Below, in pieces: positions 8,816-17,855 of a stretch of 64,000 nt of DNA (positions are counted from its first letter, which is position 1; the number at the start of each line of letters is the position of its first letter). Both the position numbers and the translations under genes were made by a program. The notes under the pieces are model-generated. The model made no database searches. It was not told the origin of the DNA and saw nothing but the letters and a program-made list of their open reading frames with translations. The DNA is from Pseudomonadales bacterium (GTDB lineage Bacteria > Pseudomonadota > Gammaproteobacteria > Pseudomonadales > Azotimanducaceae): positions 620,001 to 684,000 of the forward strand of contig JANQPF010000005.1 of NCBI GenBank assembly GCA_028285415.1. The letters are read 5' to 3'.

Positions 8816-8872
8816 GAATCTAAGAATACAGCATAATCTCCGTTTGGGGCGCTAACTCTCGTTCGGAAACCT

Positions 8873-9511
8873 ATGGAAGAAAAACAAGCCACCGCCATGC
8901 TCGAAACCATGGCTCGCATGCAGGACGAGCACAACTGTCAGGTGCACCCGGAGTGGCGCACTCAGGGCTACGAATACTATCGCGCGATATGGGTAGAGTG
9001 CGCGGAGATGCTGGATCACTTCGGCTGGAAGTGGTGGAAGAAACAAAACCCGGACGTGGCGCAGGTCAAGCTCGAGCTGGTGGATATCTGGCACTTCGCT
9101 CTGAGTGAAATGCTGCGGGCAGGCACGCTGCGTGATGACGTCGGTGCTGCACTTGCCGCTGCCGAGCCCGGCACCGGAGACCCCGCTGCGTTCCGGGCGG
9201 CCATCGAGGCGCTGGCCGCATCGAGCCTCGAGACCCGGTCTTTTGAACTTGCGCCTTTTATCGACGCCATGCGTGAGCTGCCGATGCCCTACTTAGAGCT
9301 TTTCGACATGTACATCGGTAAGAACGTGCTGAACCGGCTGCGCCAGAACCACGGGTATCAGAGCGGTGAGTACGTCAAAGTCTGGAACGGGCAGGAGGAC
9401 AACGAACACCTCGTGGAGCTTCTCGATACGGTAGATGCCGATCCCGCCGCGCTGCCCGAAGTGCTCTACGCAGCGCTCGAAGACCGCTACCGCGCGCTCA
9501 CGCAAGCCTAG
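8873..9511 (+). CDS. Dimeric all-alpha dUTP diphosphatase
   Basis: 212 residues matching the dUTPase_2 (MazG-like, all-alpha NTP pyrophosphohydrolase) family. The helix pair with metal ligands [14 protein letters not shown] and [10 protein letters not shown] supplies the E-x-x-E/E-x-x-D acidic set, and the C-terminal motif [16 protein letters not shown] plus [10 protein letters not shown] is typical of the dimeric enzymes of kinetoplastids, Campylobacter and some gammaproteobacteria. It hydrolyses dUTP (and dUDP) to dUMP, keeping uracil out of DNA. It is unrelated in fold to the trimeric Dut. Its last 14 bases overlap the convergent macro-domain gene. Confidence 0.92.
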   Translation: MEEKQATAMLETMARMQDEHNCQVHPEWRTQGYEYYRAIWVECAEMLDHFGWKWWKKQNPDVAQVKLELVDIWHFALSEMLRAGTLRDDVGAALAAAEPGTGDPAAFRAAIEALAASSLETRSFELAPFIDAMRELPMPYLELFDMYIGKNVLNRLRQNHGYQSGEYVKVWNGQEDNEHLVELLDTVDADPAALPEVLYAALEDRYRALTQA

Positions 9512-10010
9512 CGAGCGTCTTCCCGTACAACGCAAACGTCTCGTTGTCGAAACAGGTGAAAATGACCCGAATGGTCGCGCGCAGATTGAGGCGCATGACG
9601 GTCTCAACGGCAATGGCGCAGGCGGCATCTTTCGGATAACCGTACACACCCGTGCTGATTGCCGGATACGCGACGCTGGTCAGCCCCATCTCGTCGCAGA
9701 CTGCAAGGCTCGTCCTGTAGCAGGAAGCCAGTAGCTCAGCCTCGCCGTCGTGGCCGCCACGCCACACAGGTCCGACGGTATGAACCACGTGGCGAGCCGG
9801 CAGGCTGTAACCGGCAGCCACCCTGGCTTCACCTGTCGGGCACCCGCCAAGGGTGCGGCATGCCGCGAGAAGCTCGGGACCGGCGGCTCGATGGATGGCG
9901 CCGTCCACGCCGCCGCCGCCGAGCAGGCTCTCATTGGCGGCGTTGACGATGGCGTCGACGTCGAGCGTGGTGATGTCCTCCCGGCTCAGGCTGATCTCTG
10001 CTGAGGCCAC
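9498..10010 (-). CDS. Macro domain protein, O-acetyl-ADP-ribose deacetylase type
   Basis: A single macro domain of ~170 residues with the class-defining motifs [22 protein letters not shown] and STGVYGYP that bind ADP-ribose. Homologues (YmdB/MacroD) remove ADP-ribose from Asp/Glu or deacetylate O-acetyl-ADP-ribose. I set the start at GTG 10010 because AGGAG sits 5 bases upstream and the protein then begins [12 protein letters not shown] longer frame to 10100 adds an unsupported Cys-rich stretch. It converges with dUTPase (14-base overlap) and diverges from the glycosyltransferase. Confidence 0.92.
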   Translation of the reverse strand: MASAEISLSREDITTLDVDAIVNAANESLLGGGGVDGAIHRAAGPELLAACRTLGGCPTGEARVAAGYSLPARHVVHTVGPVWRGGHDGEAELLASCYRTSLAVCDEMGLTSVAYPAISTGVYGYPKDAACAIAVETVMRLNLRATIRVIFTCFDNETFALYGKTLARLA

Positions 10011-10103
10011 GGCGACTCCTTGCGTCGTAATGCAACAAAAGTTTAACGTTTGATGCGCTAAGCTGCCGCGGTTTTCCGGCGTGCGGCACTGGCAACACAA
10101 ACG

Positions 10104-11138
10104 ATGAAGAAATTTCTACTCATTACCGATGCCTGGGCACCGCAGACGAACGGGGTGGTGACGACCTGGACCACGGTGCTTGGCCACCTGGAAGCGGCAG
10201 GTTATGAGATCAAAGTGATTCATGCCGGGCTGTTCAAAACCTTTCCGTTGCCGAGCTATCCCGAGATTGAGCTAGCCCGTAACCCCTGGATCATGAAACG
10301 GATGATTGCAGAATATGCACCGGATCACGTGCACGTTGCCACGGAGGGATCGCTCGGTCTTTACGCCCGCCGACTCCTCGTCAAACACAATGTGCCGTTC
10401 ACGACGTCCCTGCATACAAAATTCCCGGAATACGTGCAGGAGCGGGTCAAACTGCCTTTGAGCGTCGGCTACAAGTTCATGCGCTGGTTTCACGGGCCGG
10501 CCGTGCGCACGCTGTGCACGACGGCCAGCCACAAAGCTGAGCTTGAAAGCTGGGGCCTGGACAATCTGGTCGTCTGGAGTCGTGGGGTTGATATCGAGAA
10601 GTTTCAACCTCGGCCGCTCGGTGAACGCGATCGTCCGAGGCTGGTTTACGTCGGCCGCGTGGCCGTCGAGAAAAACATCGAATCGTTCCTGGCGCTGGAA
10701 ATCGACGCGGACAAGGTGATCGTCGGTGACGGTCCGCAGCGCGCGGAGCTCGAAAAGAAATATCCGGACGCGCACTGGCTCGGGTACCGCAGAGGGCAGC
10801 CGCTTGTCGATGAGTATGCTGCTGCGGATGTCTTCGTCTTCCCGTCGTTGACCGACACTTTCGGGCTTGTCATGCTCGAGGCCAACGCCTGCGGCACGCC
10901 GGTAGCGGCCTTTCCGGTCACGGGTCCGATCGACGTTGTGGTCGAAGGCGTGAACGGATGCCTGCACGACGATCTGGAGACTGCCGTCGACGGAGCGCTG
11001 AAACTGTCCCGGGAGGCGTGTAGAGACCATGCCGAGAACAATACCTGGGCAATTGTCGCGCAGCGGCTGATGGACAACCTCGTCTCCGTATCCTGGAGTG
11101 ATCCCGTGTTGACCCGGTTGGGCAACGCGCGCACGTGA
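10104..11138 (+). CDS. GT4-type glycosyltransferase (MgtA/SqdX-like)
   Basis: 344 residues with a two-Rossmann GT-B layout. The N-terminus [13 protein letters not shown] is the acceptor-side motif of GT4 enzymes. The C-terminal donor site has [13 protein letters not shown] and [15 protein letters not shown], the TDTFG signature seen in alpha-mannosyl and sulfoquinovosyl lipid transferases. It probably transfers a sugar from a nucleotide donor to a lipid or polysaccharide acceptor at the membrane. I see no good Shine-Dalgarno before the ATG. The stop overlaps the Nudix gene start as GTGA. Confidence 0.88.
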   Translation: MKKFLLITDAWAPQTNGVVTTWTTVLGHLEAAGYEIKVIHAGLFKTFPLPSYPEIELARNPWIMKRMIAEYAPDHVHVATEGSLGLYARRLLVKHNVPFTTSLHTKFPEYVQERVKLPLSVGYKFMRWFHGPAVRTLCTTASHKAELESWGLDNLVVWSRGVDIEKFQPRPLGERDRPRLVYVGRVAVEKNIESFLALEIDADKVIVGDGPQRAELEKKYPDAHWLGYRRGQPLVDEYAAADVFVFPSLTDTFGLVMLEANACGTPVAAFPVTGPIDVVVEGVNGCLHDDLETAVDGALKLSREACRDHAENNTWAIVAQRLMDNLVSVSWSDPVLTRLGNART

Positions 11139-11674
11139 AGCTGACGACCACCTGGGTTCAGGACTGGCAGCCGGAGTTTGTCGGCACGTTGCTCTTCATT
11201 GTCCACGATGGCCACGTGCTCCTCATTCACAAGAAGACAGGGCACGGGGCCGGGCGTATCAACGGCCCTGGCGGCAAGCTCGAGCCGGGAGAAGGGGTGG
11301 TGGCCTGCGCGGTGCGCGAAGTCTACGAGGAAGTGGGCCTCGAAGTTCACGACGCTGAGGTTGGCGTCGAAATGCGGTTTGTGGAGCGTAACGGCCCGCA
11401 GTGGCTCGGGTTTGCGCTGCGCGCCACCCGGTTCAGCGGCACGCCGTTAGAAACCGCGGAGGCGCGCCCGTTCTGGTGTCCGCTGTCCGAAGTACCCTAT
11501 GAGCAGATGTGGCCTGATGACGCGGTGTGGCTGCCCGGCCTCCTCGAGAGCGTGGGTAACGGAACGGCGGTTTACGACTTTCTTTTCGACAACGAACGCC
11601 TGCTTGCCCATGAACTCGTCCCCGCAGCCTCCATCTGGGAAATGGCGCATCACGGTCCGGAGAACGTTTCCTGA
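11135..11674 (+). CDS. Nudix hydrolase, 8-oxo-dGTP diphosphatase type
   Basis: 179 residues with a complete Nudix box: GGKLEPGE-x7-REVYEEVGL (G-x5-E-x7-RE-U-x-EE-x-G-U). The surrounding sequence (RINGPGGKLEPGE, WPDDAVWLPGLL) resembles MTH1-like 8-oxo-dGTP diphosphatases. It would hydrolyse oxidised nucleotides and limit mutation. The GTG start overlaps the preceding glycosyltransferase stop (GTGA), which implies coupled translation. A dUTPase lies nearby, so this corner of the window has two nucleotide-pool cleaning enzymes. Confidence 0.9.
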   Translation: MKLTTTWVQDWQPEFVGTLLFIVHDGHVLLIHKKTGHGAGRINGPGGKLEPGEGVVACAVREVYEEVGLEVHDAEVGVEMRFVERNGPQWLGFALRATRFSGTPLETAEARPFWCPLSEVPYEQMWPDDAVWLPGLLESVGNGTAVYDFLFDNERLLAHELVPAASIWEMAHHGPENVS

Positions 11675-11699
11675 AGGCGCAGGCGCGTTACAATGCCCT

Positions 11700-11733
11700 T
11701 TTGGGGGAGGAACTTATTTGGGGGAGGAGCTAT
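11700..11733 (+). repeat. 17-bp tandem repeat duplicating a Shine-Dalgarno sequence
   Basis: Two adjacent near-identical 17-base units, each beginning TTTGGGGGAGGA, occupy 11700-11716 and 11717-11733. The second places GGAGG correctly before the ATG at 11732. The first offers an upstream copy of the same site. A TACAAT hexamer lies just upstream at about 11689-11694. Confidence 0.8.
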
Positions 11734-12634
11734 GCGCATAGGCATATCGGTGTGCTCGAACTATCGCGTGTCGGATCCACGGGAAGGTGCGCGCAACATG
11801 GTTGAGCGCGCCCGGGCAGCCCGCCAGGCCGATCTTGATACGCTCTTTGTCGGCGATCATCACGTCACGCCCACCGCGTACTACCAGAACAACGCGATTC
11901 TCGGCCGTATGCTGGCAGAGTGGGGTAACAAGCCAGCCGGTGCGCTTTATCTCTTGCCGTTGTGGCATCCCGTACTGCTTGCTGAACAGATAGGCACGCT
12001 TGCCGCCATCATGGAGGGTCGCTTCATCATGCAGTGCGGTCTGGGAGATGCGCATCAATGTCACGCCATGGGCGTGGATCCGAAGCTCAGAGTGCCGATG
12101 TTCGAAGCATCGCTCGACATCATGCGCGCGCTATGGGCAGGTGAAACCGTTACTCACGAACGTTTCTGGAACATCAAAGAGGCCAGGATCAACCCCGTGC
12201 CCGCAGTTGCAGTAGACGTGTGGGTCGGCTCGACGGTTCCCGCGGCGATCAACCGCACCGCGCGTCTTGCCGAAGGCTGGCTGGCATCTCCCAGCACGAG
12301 TCTCGCGGAGGCAACCGACTCGCTGAATCTTTATCGCCAGGCCTGCGCCGAGCATGAGCGGACGCCCACGGCGGTGGCGCTGCGCCGTGACATTTTTATC
12401 GGCTCGGATGCTGGTGAAGCTGCCGCACTCAAGGCGCGCTATCTCGAGAAAGGTTACCGCGGCTTCAGTGAAGAAGCGTTGATGACGGGTGACGTCGACG
12501 AAGTGGCGGCCGCCATGCAGGCGTTCGCCGATGCGGGTTACACGGACATCATCGTGCGTAACGTCAGTGCCGATCAGGCTGAAGCGCTGGCCACCATCGA
12601 GCGCCTGGCTGAGGTGAAAACGCGCCTCGAATAA
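11732..12634 (+). CDS. LLM class flavin-dependent oxidoreductase
   Basis: 300 residues of a luciferase-like monooxygenase TIM barrel: GISVCSNYRVSDPREGARNM at the first strand, DTLFVGDHH, and NNAILGRMLAEW mark the family. Members use FMNH2 or F420. This one has the F420-type character of N-terminal DHH but the cofactor cannot be decided by eye. Start ATG 11732 follows a strong GGAGG at 11723-11727, part of a tandem repeat. It lies 52 bases before the acyl-CoA carboxylase and may act on the same substrate pathway. Confidence 0.88.
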   Translation: MRIGISVCSNYRVSDPREGARNMVERARAARQADLDTLFVGDHHVTPTAYYQNNAILGRMLAEWGNKPAGALYLLPLWHPVLLAEQIGTLAAIMEGRFIMQCGLGDAHQCHAMGVDPKLRVPMFEASLDIMRALWAGETVTHERFWNIKEARINPVPAVAVDVWVGSTVPAAINRTARLAEGWLASPSTSLAEATDSLNLYRQACAEHERTPTAVALRRDIFIGSDAGEAAALKARYLEKGYRGFSEEALMTGDVDEVAAAMQAFADAGYTDIIVRNVSADQAEALATIERLAEVKTRLE

Positions 12635-12643
12635 AATCATTTT

Positions 12644-12672
12644 GATACGAGTATCGGGCGCGCATGCGCCCG
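12644..12672 (+). other. Twin hairpins in the leader of the acyl-CoA carboxylase gene
   Basis: GATAC-GA-GTATC (12644-12655) abuts CGGGCGC-GCAT-GCGCCCG (12655-12672), sharing one base. They fill most of the 52-base gap before the carboxylase ATG at 12687. There is no T-run. They could slow transcription, protect the 5' end of mRNA or hide the ribosome binding site (GGGGGG at 12679-12684). Confidence 0.55.
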
Positions 12673-12686
12673 GGTAGTGGGGGGAT

Positions 12687-15600
12687 ATGAATACTCTGTT
12701 GATTGCCAACCGCGGCGAAATAGCGCTGCGTATCATGCGTGCGGCTCAGGACCTGGGTCTCGAGACCGTGGCCATCTACGCGGAAGACGACGCCGATTCG
12801 CTGCACGTCAGGAAAGCCGACAGGGCGCTGCCGCTGCAGGGTCGCGGTGCACGCGCCTATCTCGACATAGAGCAGATTGCGGCGCTGGCGGCGGACAACG
12901 GCTGTGACGCCGTGCACCCGGGCTACGGGTTTCTCAGCGAAAACGCGGCGTTTGCTGCGGCGCTGGAAGCATCGGGTGTGACGTTTGTCGGTCCGGACGC
13001 TGCCGCGCTCGAGAAGTTTGGCGACAAAGCCGTTGCGCGCGGATTGGCCGACGAAACGGGCGTGCCGGTTCTCGATGGTCTCTCTCACGCGGTGACCATC
13101 GAAGAGGCACAGGCGTTCCTGCTCGACCATGAGGACACGGGCGTCGTTCTCAAAGCCATTGCCGGCGGTGGCGGCCGCGGCATGCGGGTGGTGCGGGACG
13201 TCACCGAACTTGCTGACGCGTTTACCCGAGCGGCTTCGGAAGCGGAAGCGGCCTTCGGCTCCGGCGCGCTCTACGTTGAGCAATACGTGGGCAAAGCGCG
13301 GCACATCGAGGTTCAGATCGTCGGTGACGGATCGGGACAGGTCAGTCACGTGCATGAGCGGGAGTGCAGCGTTCAGCGGCGGCACCAGAAGATCATCGAG
13401 ATTGCGCCAAGTCCCACCTTGTCTGCGAACTTACGGGAGCAGATTTGTCAGGCTGCGGTCAAAATGGGCGAGGTGGTCGGCTACAAGAGCCTCGGCACCA
13501 TCGAATTCCTGGTGGATACCGAGCGGGATGCGTTTTACTTCATGGAAGCCAACGCGCGCCTGCAGGTTGAACATACGGTCACCGAGGAGGTGACGGGCAT
13601 CGATCTGGTACAGGCGCAGCTGCAGATAGGCGGTGGCGCCACGCTTGCCGATCTCGGGCTCACCCAGGCGGAGATTCCGACGCCCCGCGGTCATTCGATG
13701 CAGCTGCGCATCAACATGGAAACCATGGATGCGTCCGGCAATGTCAAACCGGCCGGTGGGGTTCTCTCGAGCTTCGTTCCGCCAACGGGGCCGGGCTTGC
13801 GTACCGATACGTATGGGTATGCAGGCTACAGGACGAGCCCAAGCTACGACTCGCTCCTTGCCAAGCTGATCGTCAGCGCGACGAGCCCGGACTTTGCGCA
13901 GGTGATCACCCGCGCGCAGCGGGCGCTGGCAGATTTCGAGATCACCGGTGTCGCGACGAACGTCGAGTTTCTGCAAGCGCTGCTCGCACATCCGGCTTTT
14001 CAAGAACAACGGGTCACGACGAGTTTCGTCGATGAGCACGTGAGCGAGCTGGTGAAGCCGCCGGCGGAAGCAGATGCGCCGCTGGCCGGCGTCAAAGTGG
14101 ACCCCTCGGATCCGCTGGCGGTGCTCGAGCACGGAAAGTCCGGCGCGGCAGGGGGCGTACAGGCGCCGCAGATTCTGGAACTGGTCGATGAGGAGTTTGC
14201 CGCCGGGGTCGTCGCAGTGCGGGCTCCGATGCAGGGCACGCTCGTCAGCTACGAGGTACAGCCGGGAGATGAGGTGTATGCGGGCAAGCTTGTCCTCATC
14301 ATGGAGGCCATGAAAATGGAGCACGAGGTGCGCGCGGAGGTGAGCGGCGTTGTGCAGCGCCTCGGCGTGTCGGCGGGAGATGCGGTTTTCGAAGGTCATC
14401 CGCTGATTTATCTGGCCGAGCAGGACGTGGCTGCGGGTCAAGAAGGTGCGACGGAAGCGCTTGATCTCGATCGTATTCGTCCCGATCTGCAGGAGGTATT
14501 CGATCGCCAAGGGGCAGGGCACGATGTATCCCGCCCGGAAGCGGTCGCGAAGCGACGCAAGACCGGACATCGAACGGCGCGCGAGAACGTCGCGGATCTT
14601 TGTGACGAGGGCACCTTCGTCGAGTACGGTTCAGTGGTGCTGGCCGGCCAGCGTCGGCGTCGCTCCATTGAAGACCTGATTGCCAACACGACGGGCGACG
14701 GCATGGTCTGTGGTTTGGGCCAGATCAACGGCGATCTCTTCGGCGAGGATCGTGCTCGCGCGATGATCATGTCGTACGACTACATGGTCCTGGCCGGTAC
14801 CCAGGGAATGAAGAACCACGACAAAAAGGACCGCCTCTTCGAGGTTGCCGAGACCTACAGGCTGCCCACGGTGCTCTTTGCCGAAGGCGGTGGCGGGCGG
14901 CCCGGGGATACCGATGGATCCGGCGTTGCCGGGCTCGACTGCTGGGCGTTTACCTACTTTGCACGGCTGTCGGGTCTCGTGCCGATTGTGGGTATCACCA
15001 CGGGACGCTGCTTTGCCGGCAACGCGGTTTTGCTCGGCTGCTGCGACGTCATCATTGCAACGGAAGGGTCGAACATTGGTATCGGCGGGCCGGCGATGAT
15101 CGAAGGCGGCGGACTGGGCGTGTTCAAACCCGAAGAAGTGGGTCCCATGGATGTCCAGGTGCCTAACGGTGTGGTCGACATTGCAGTCAAGGACGAGGCG
15201 GAAGCGGTCGCCAAGGCCAAGCAATACCTGTCCTACTTTCAGGGGCCGGTTGATGAATGGGAGGCGCCGGATCCCCGTAAGCTCCGGTTTGTGGTTCCGG
15301 AGAATCGCCTGCGTTACTACGACATGCGCGAAGTCATCGAAGGCATCGCCGACGTTGGCTCCATTCTGGAGCTCAGACCCGATTGGGGTATCGGCATCAT
15401 CACCGCCTTCATCCGGGTGGAAGGCCAGCCCATTGGTGTCATCGCCAACAACCCGGCACATTTATCCGGTGCGATCGACGCGCCGGGCGGAGACAAAGGA
15501 ACGCGCTTCATGCAGCTCTGTGATGCGTTTGACATCCCGATCCTGTCGCTCTGCGATTGTCCCGGCATCATGGTCGGCCCGGAGATCGAAAAGACCGCGG

Positions 15601-16031
15601 TCGTGCGCCACGCCGCCCGCATGTTTGTCACGAGCGCCAACATCGACGTGCCGCTCATGACCATCGTCACTCGCAAAGGATACGGACTGGGCGCGCAGGC
15701 GATGGCTGGCGGCAGCTTCAAGGCGCCGCTCTTCTGCGTCACCTGGCCCACCGGTGAGTTCGGCGGCATGGGGCTCGAGGGCGCGGTGAAACTCGGCTAT
15801 CGCAAAGAGTTGCAGGCGATCGAAGATCCGGCCGAGCGGGCGGAAACTTATGAAAGGATGGTTGCTGACATGTACCAACGGGGGAAAGCGGTGAACATGG
15901 CCTCACATTTTGAGCTCGACGACGTCATCGACCCGGCGGACAGTCGCAGGTGGATTACGGCAGGCCTGAGATCCATCCCGCCGAAACCGGCTCGCACCGG
16001 CAAAAAACGACCGAACGTGGACACCTGGTAG
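12687..16031 (+). CDS. Single-chain acyl-CoA carboxylase (biotin carboxylase-BCCP-carboxyltransferase)
   Basis: A 1114-residue protein with all carboxylase functions in one chain. Biotin carboxylase covers about residues 1-450 (LLIANRGEIALRIMRAA; ATP-grasp GGGGRGMRVV; HVHERECSVQRRHQK; FMEANARLQVEH). The biotinyl domain has MEAMKMEH with biotin-accepting Lys543. The carboxyltransferase half runs from about 590 to the end (CLGGR-like CFAGNAVLLG, NIGIGGPAMIEGGG, AGGSFKAPLFCVTWPTGEFGGMGLEGAV). The order matches long-chain acyl-CoA carboxylases (LCC), which are homohexamers. It adds CO2 from bicarbonate to acetyl-, propionyl- or longer acyl-CoA using ATP. No domain is broken. It sits between an LLM oxidoreductase and an MFS carrier. 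Confidence 0.95.
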   Translation: MNTLLIANRGEIALRIMRAAQDLGLETVAIYAEDDADSLHVRKADRALPLQGRGARAYLDIEQIAALAADNGCDAVHPGYGFLSENAAFAAALEASGVTFVGPDAAALEKFGDKAVARGLADETGVPVLDGLSHAVTIEEAQAFLLDHEDTGVVLKAIAGGGGRGMRVVRDVTELADAFTRAASEAEAAFGSGALYVEQYVGKARHIEVQIVGDGSGQVSHVHERECSVQRRHQKIIEIAPSPTLSANLREQICQAAVKMGEVVGYKSLGTIEFLVDTERDAFYFMEANARLQVEHTVTEEVTGIDLVQAQLQIGGGATLADLGLTQAEIPTPRGHSMQLRINMETMDASGNVKPAGGVLSSFVPPTGPGLRTDTYGYAGYRTSPSYDSLLAKLIVSATSPDFAQVITRAQRALADFEITGVATNVEFLQALLAHPAFQEQRVTTSFVDEHVSELVKPPAEADAPLAGVKVDPSDPLAVLEHGKSGAAGGVQAPQILELVDEEFAAGVVAVRAPMQGTLVSYEVQPGDEVYAGKLVLIMEAMKMEHEVRAEVSGVVQRLGVSAGDAVFEGHPLIYLAEQDVAAGQEGATEALDLDRIRPDLQEVFDRQGAGHDVSRPEAVAKRRKTGHRTARENVADLCDEGTFVEYGSVVLAGQRRRRSIEDLIANTTGDGMVCGLGQINGDLFGEDRARAMIMSYDYMVLAGTQGMKNHDKKDRLFEVAETYRLPTVLFAEGGGGRPGDTDGSGVAGLDCWAFTYFARLSGLVPIVGITTGRCFAGNAVLLGCCDVIIATEGSNIGIGGPAMIEGGGLGVFKPEEVGPMDVQVPNGVVDIAVKDEAEAVAKAKQYLSYFQGPVDEWEAPDPRKLRFVVPENRLRYYDMREVIEGIADVGSILELRPDWGIGIITAFIRVEGQPIGVIANNPAHLSGAIDAPGGDKGTRFMQLCDAFDIPILSLCDCPGIMVGPEIEKTAVVRHAARMFVTSANIDVPLMTIVTRKGYGLGAQAMAGGSFKAPLFCVTWPTGEFGGMGLEGAVKLGYRKELQAIEDPAERAETYERMVADMYQRGKAVNMASHFELDDVIDPADSRRWITAGLRSIPPKPARTGKKRPNVDTW

Positions 16032-16063
16032 AAGGTGGCTGATATCCGCGTTCCGGAGGCCGC

Positions 16064-17335
16064 ATGTTGCTGACAAACCAATGGCGGCAGCGCCATCTGC
16101 TGGTCTTTCTTTGCTTCTGCGCCGTCTTCGTCTGCTACATCGACCGCGTCAACATCTCCGTGGCGATCATTCCCATGGCCGAGCAGTACGGCTGGGATTC
16201 AGGGACGCAGGGCTGGATCCTGTCCTGCTTTTACTTCGGCTATATGGTCACGCAGTTTCTGGGCGGCTATCTCGCCGACCGCTTCGGCGGCAAGCTGGTG
16301 CTGGCGGTCGGCGTGCTGTGGTGGTCGGCGTTCACCATTCTGACGCCGCCAGCTGCAGCCATGGGCATTGGCATGCTGATTGCCACGCGGATTCTCATGG
16401 GGATGGGTGAGGGCGTCACGTTCCCTTCGATTTACGCGCTCTATTCCAGATGGGTGCCGACGGCGGAGCGTGCGCGCTCGATGGCGTTCAGCAATAGCGG
16501 CATCCCGATAGGTCAGGTGGCGGCGCTGGTGGTTGCACCTTATATCGCCATTGCCTTCGGCTGGGAGTGGATCTTCTATATTTTTGGTGCCGTCGGGTTC
16601 ATCTGGTTTTTCTTCTGGCACCGGTTGACCGCCCGGGAGCCGGATGCGCATCCGGAGATCAGCGCCGCGGAGAAGGCGGAAATCGAAAACGGGCTTCCGG
16701 ACGGCGCGGCGGCCCAGCCGGCGGCCGTCCCGCTTCTGGCGTTTGCGCGATCGATGCCGGTCTGGGCAATTGTGGTCGCCCACTTCTGCAACAACTGGTC
16801 GCTTTATGTGCTTCTGTCCTGGCTGCCGACCTTCGTCAATAAAGGTCTTGGGGTCGACTTTTCCAACGCGGGCTGGGTCAGCATGCTGCCCCACCTCGTC
16901 TCGTTCGTATTTCTGAACATTGCCGGTAACGTTGCTGACCGTATGGTGCGTTCGGGAATTGGGATCACCCGCGTACGCAAGATCTGTCAGACCATCGGCT
17001 TCGGCGGCATTGCCGCGGCGCTTTTTGTGGTCGGGGAAGTGGAGTCCGCGTGGCTTGCGATCACAATCATGTGCGTGGGCAACGCCATTGGCGCGTTCGT
17101 CACCGGCGGGTTTGCCGTCAACCACATGGATGTCGCACCGAATCACGCGGGTAAGCTCATGGGGATCACCAATACGTTTGCGACGATTCCCGGCATCATT
17201 GGCGTCACGGTCAGCGGCTACATTCTGGACCTGACCGGCAGCTGGGCGCTGGTTTTTCAGGTGGCAGGTGCGGTCACCGTGTTCGGCATGGTGTTTTACC
17301 TGTGCTTCGGATCAGGCGAGAAACACTTCGACTGA
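16064..17335 (+). CDS. MFS transporter, anion:cation symporter-like
   Basis: A 423-residue, 12-helix major facilitator. The start (FLCFCAVFVCYIDRVNISVAI) and the loop 2-3 motif GGYLADRFGGK are typical of the ACS family (SLC17 relatives), which take up organic anions such as hexuronates, galactarate or carboxylates with protons. The order suggests co-transcription with the carboxylase 32 bases upstream. A 17-bp palindrome begins three bases after its stop codon. Confidence 0.88.
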   Translation: MLLTNQWRQRHLLVFLCFCAVFVCYIDRVNISVAIIPMAEQYGWDSGTQGWILSCFYFGYMVTQFLGGYLADRFGGKLVLAVGVLWWSAFTILTPPAAAMGIGMLIATRILMGMGEGVTFPSIYALYSRWVPTAERARSMAFSNSGIPIGQVAALVVAPYIAIAFGWEWIFYIFGAVGFIWFFFWHRLTAREPDAHPEISAAEKAEIENGLPDGAAAQPAAVPLLAFARSMPVWAIVVAHFCNNWSLYVLLSWLPTFVNKGLGVDFSNAGWVSMLPHLVSFVFLNIAGNVADRMVRSGIGITRVRKICQTIGFGGIAAALFVVGEVESAWLAITIMCVGNAIGAFVTGGFAVNHMDVAPNHAGKLMGITNTFATIPGIIGVTVSGYILDLTGSWALVFQVAGAVTVFGMVFYLCFGSGEKHFD

Positions 17336-17338
17336 TCC

Positions 17339-17355
17339 ATATTGTCGGACAATAT
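17339..17355. promoter_or_regulatory. 17-bp perfect palindrome, probable GntR-family operator
   Basis: ATATTGTCGGACAATAT is a perfect inverted repeat around a central G. TTGTC-N-GACAA resembles sites of FadR-subfamily GntR regulators (TTGT...ACAA type). It lies between the MFS stop and the GntR remnant, so it could have been the autoregulatory operator of that gene and its transporter operon. Confidence 0.55.
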
Positions 17356-17510
17356 TTGAGACCGCCACACGCTTGCGCATCACGTAAGTGCTTCTTCTAT
17401 AACTATCTTTTGTCTGAATGTCCTTCTGTATGAGGGATTTCCGGTTCTGCACGGAACTTTTTTTCATCTCGCTGCAACCCTTCTGAAATTCGAAGCATCT
17501 ATACAAGTAA

Positions 17511-17660
17511 GCGCGAACAAACGACGCGCAGGTGGCAAGTCGCACGGTCTGGCAGGACGCAATCAAGCAGCGTCGTCTGCAGCCGGACGATAAATTGCCA
17601 AGCGTCGTAGATGTTGCGCAATCAGTTGGGGCAGTCAATTTGCCGAGGGAGCTTTGGTAA
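17511..17660 (+). pseudogene. Remnant of a GntR-type winged-helix regulator
   Basis: Reading from just after a stop at 17508-17510, a ~49-codon frame contains VWQDAIKQRRLQPDDKLPS then VVDVAQSVGAVNLPREL before TAA at 17658. This matches the start of GntR DNA-binding domains (AIxxGxLxPGdkLPSeRdLAxxLGVSRtpvREAL), including the final P-R-E-L. The canonical recognition segment is short and the effector domain is missing, so this is a decayed gene. I found no continuation in the other frames of the + strand. It ends inside a short tandem repeat. The match is by eye and moderate. Confidence 0.45.
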
Positions 17661-17678
17661 GACCTGATTGGTAAGACC
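17654..17678 (+). repeat. 11-bp direct repeat TTGGTAAGACC, two copies
   Basis: TTGGTAAGACC occurs at 17654-17664 and 17668-17678, separated by TGA (14-base period). The first copy supplies the stop codon that ends the GntR-like remnant. Confidence 0.75.
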
Positions 17679-17855
17679 AAGAACCATTTGAAACAAAAAG
17701 ACGAACGAAAAAGAAAAAAAGACAAAACTTTCTGTTTCGGTGATGCGACTAAGAAGTCAGCCAGCAACAAAATGGATTGAACCAGAAGATTGCAGGCTAA
17801 CGATAGAGATCAGGCGCACAAAGTGCCTCGAATTGAACTGCTAGGAGATGAGAGA

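Larger units (their letters stand above)
17336..17855. other. 520-base intergenic region with operator, regulator remnant and A-rich leader
   Basis: This is the only long stretch without an intact gene. From left to right it holds a 17-bp palindrome (17339-17355), AT-rich DNA, a GntR-type coding remnant (17511-17660), an 11-bp repeat (17654-17678), and a purine-rich run at about 17675-17730 (many GAAAAAG-like steps). A minus-strand open frame across 17312-17770 has a composition (many Ser, Arg, Cys, Lys) that does not look like a real protein. The right end is the promoter and leader region of the UrcA gene. Confidence 0.6.

Noticed and set aside
17312-17770. 152-residue minus-strand coding frame
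   Set aside because: Composition rich in Ser, Arg, Cys and Lys without a domain pattern; lies over the palindrome and the GntR-like remnant on the other strand.
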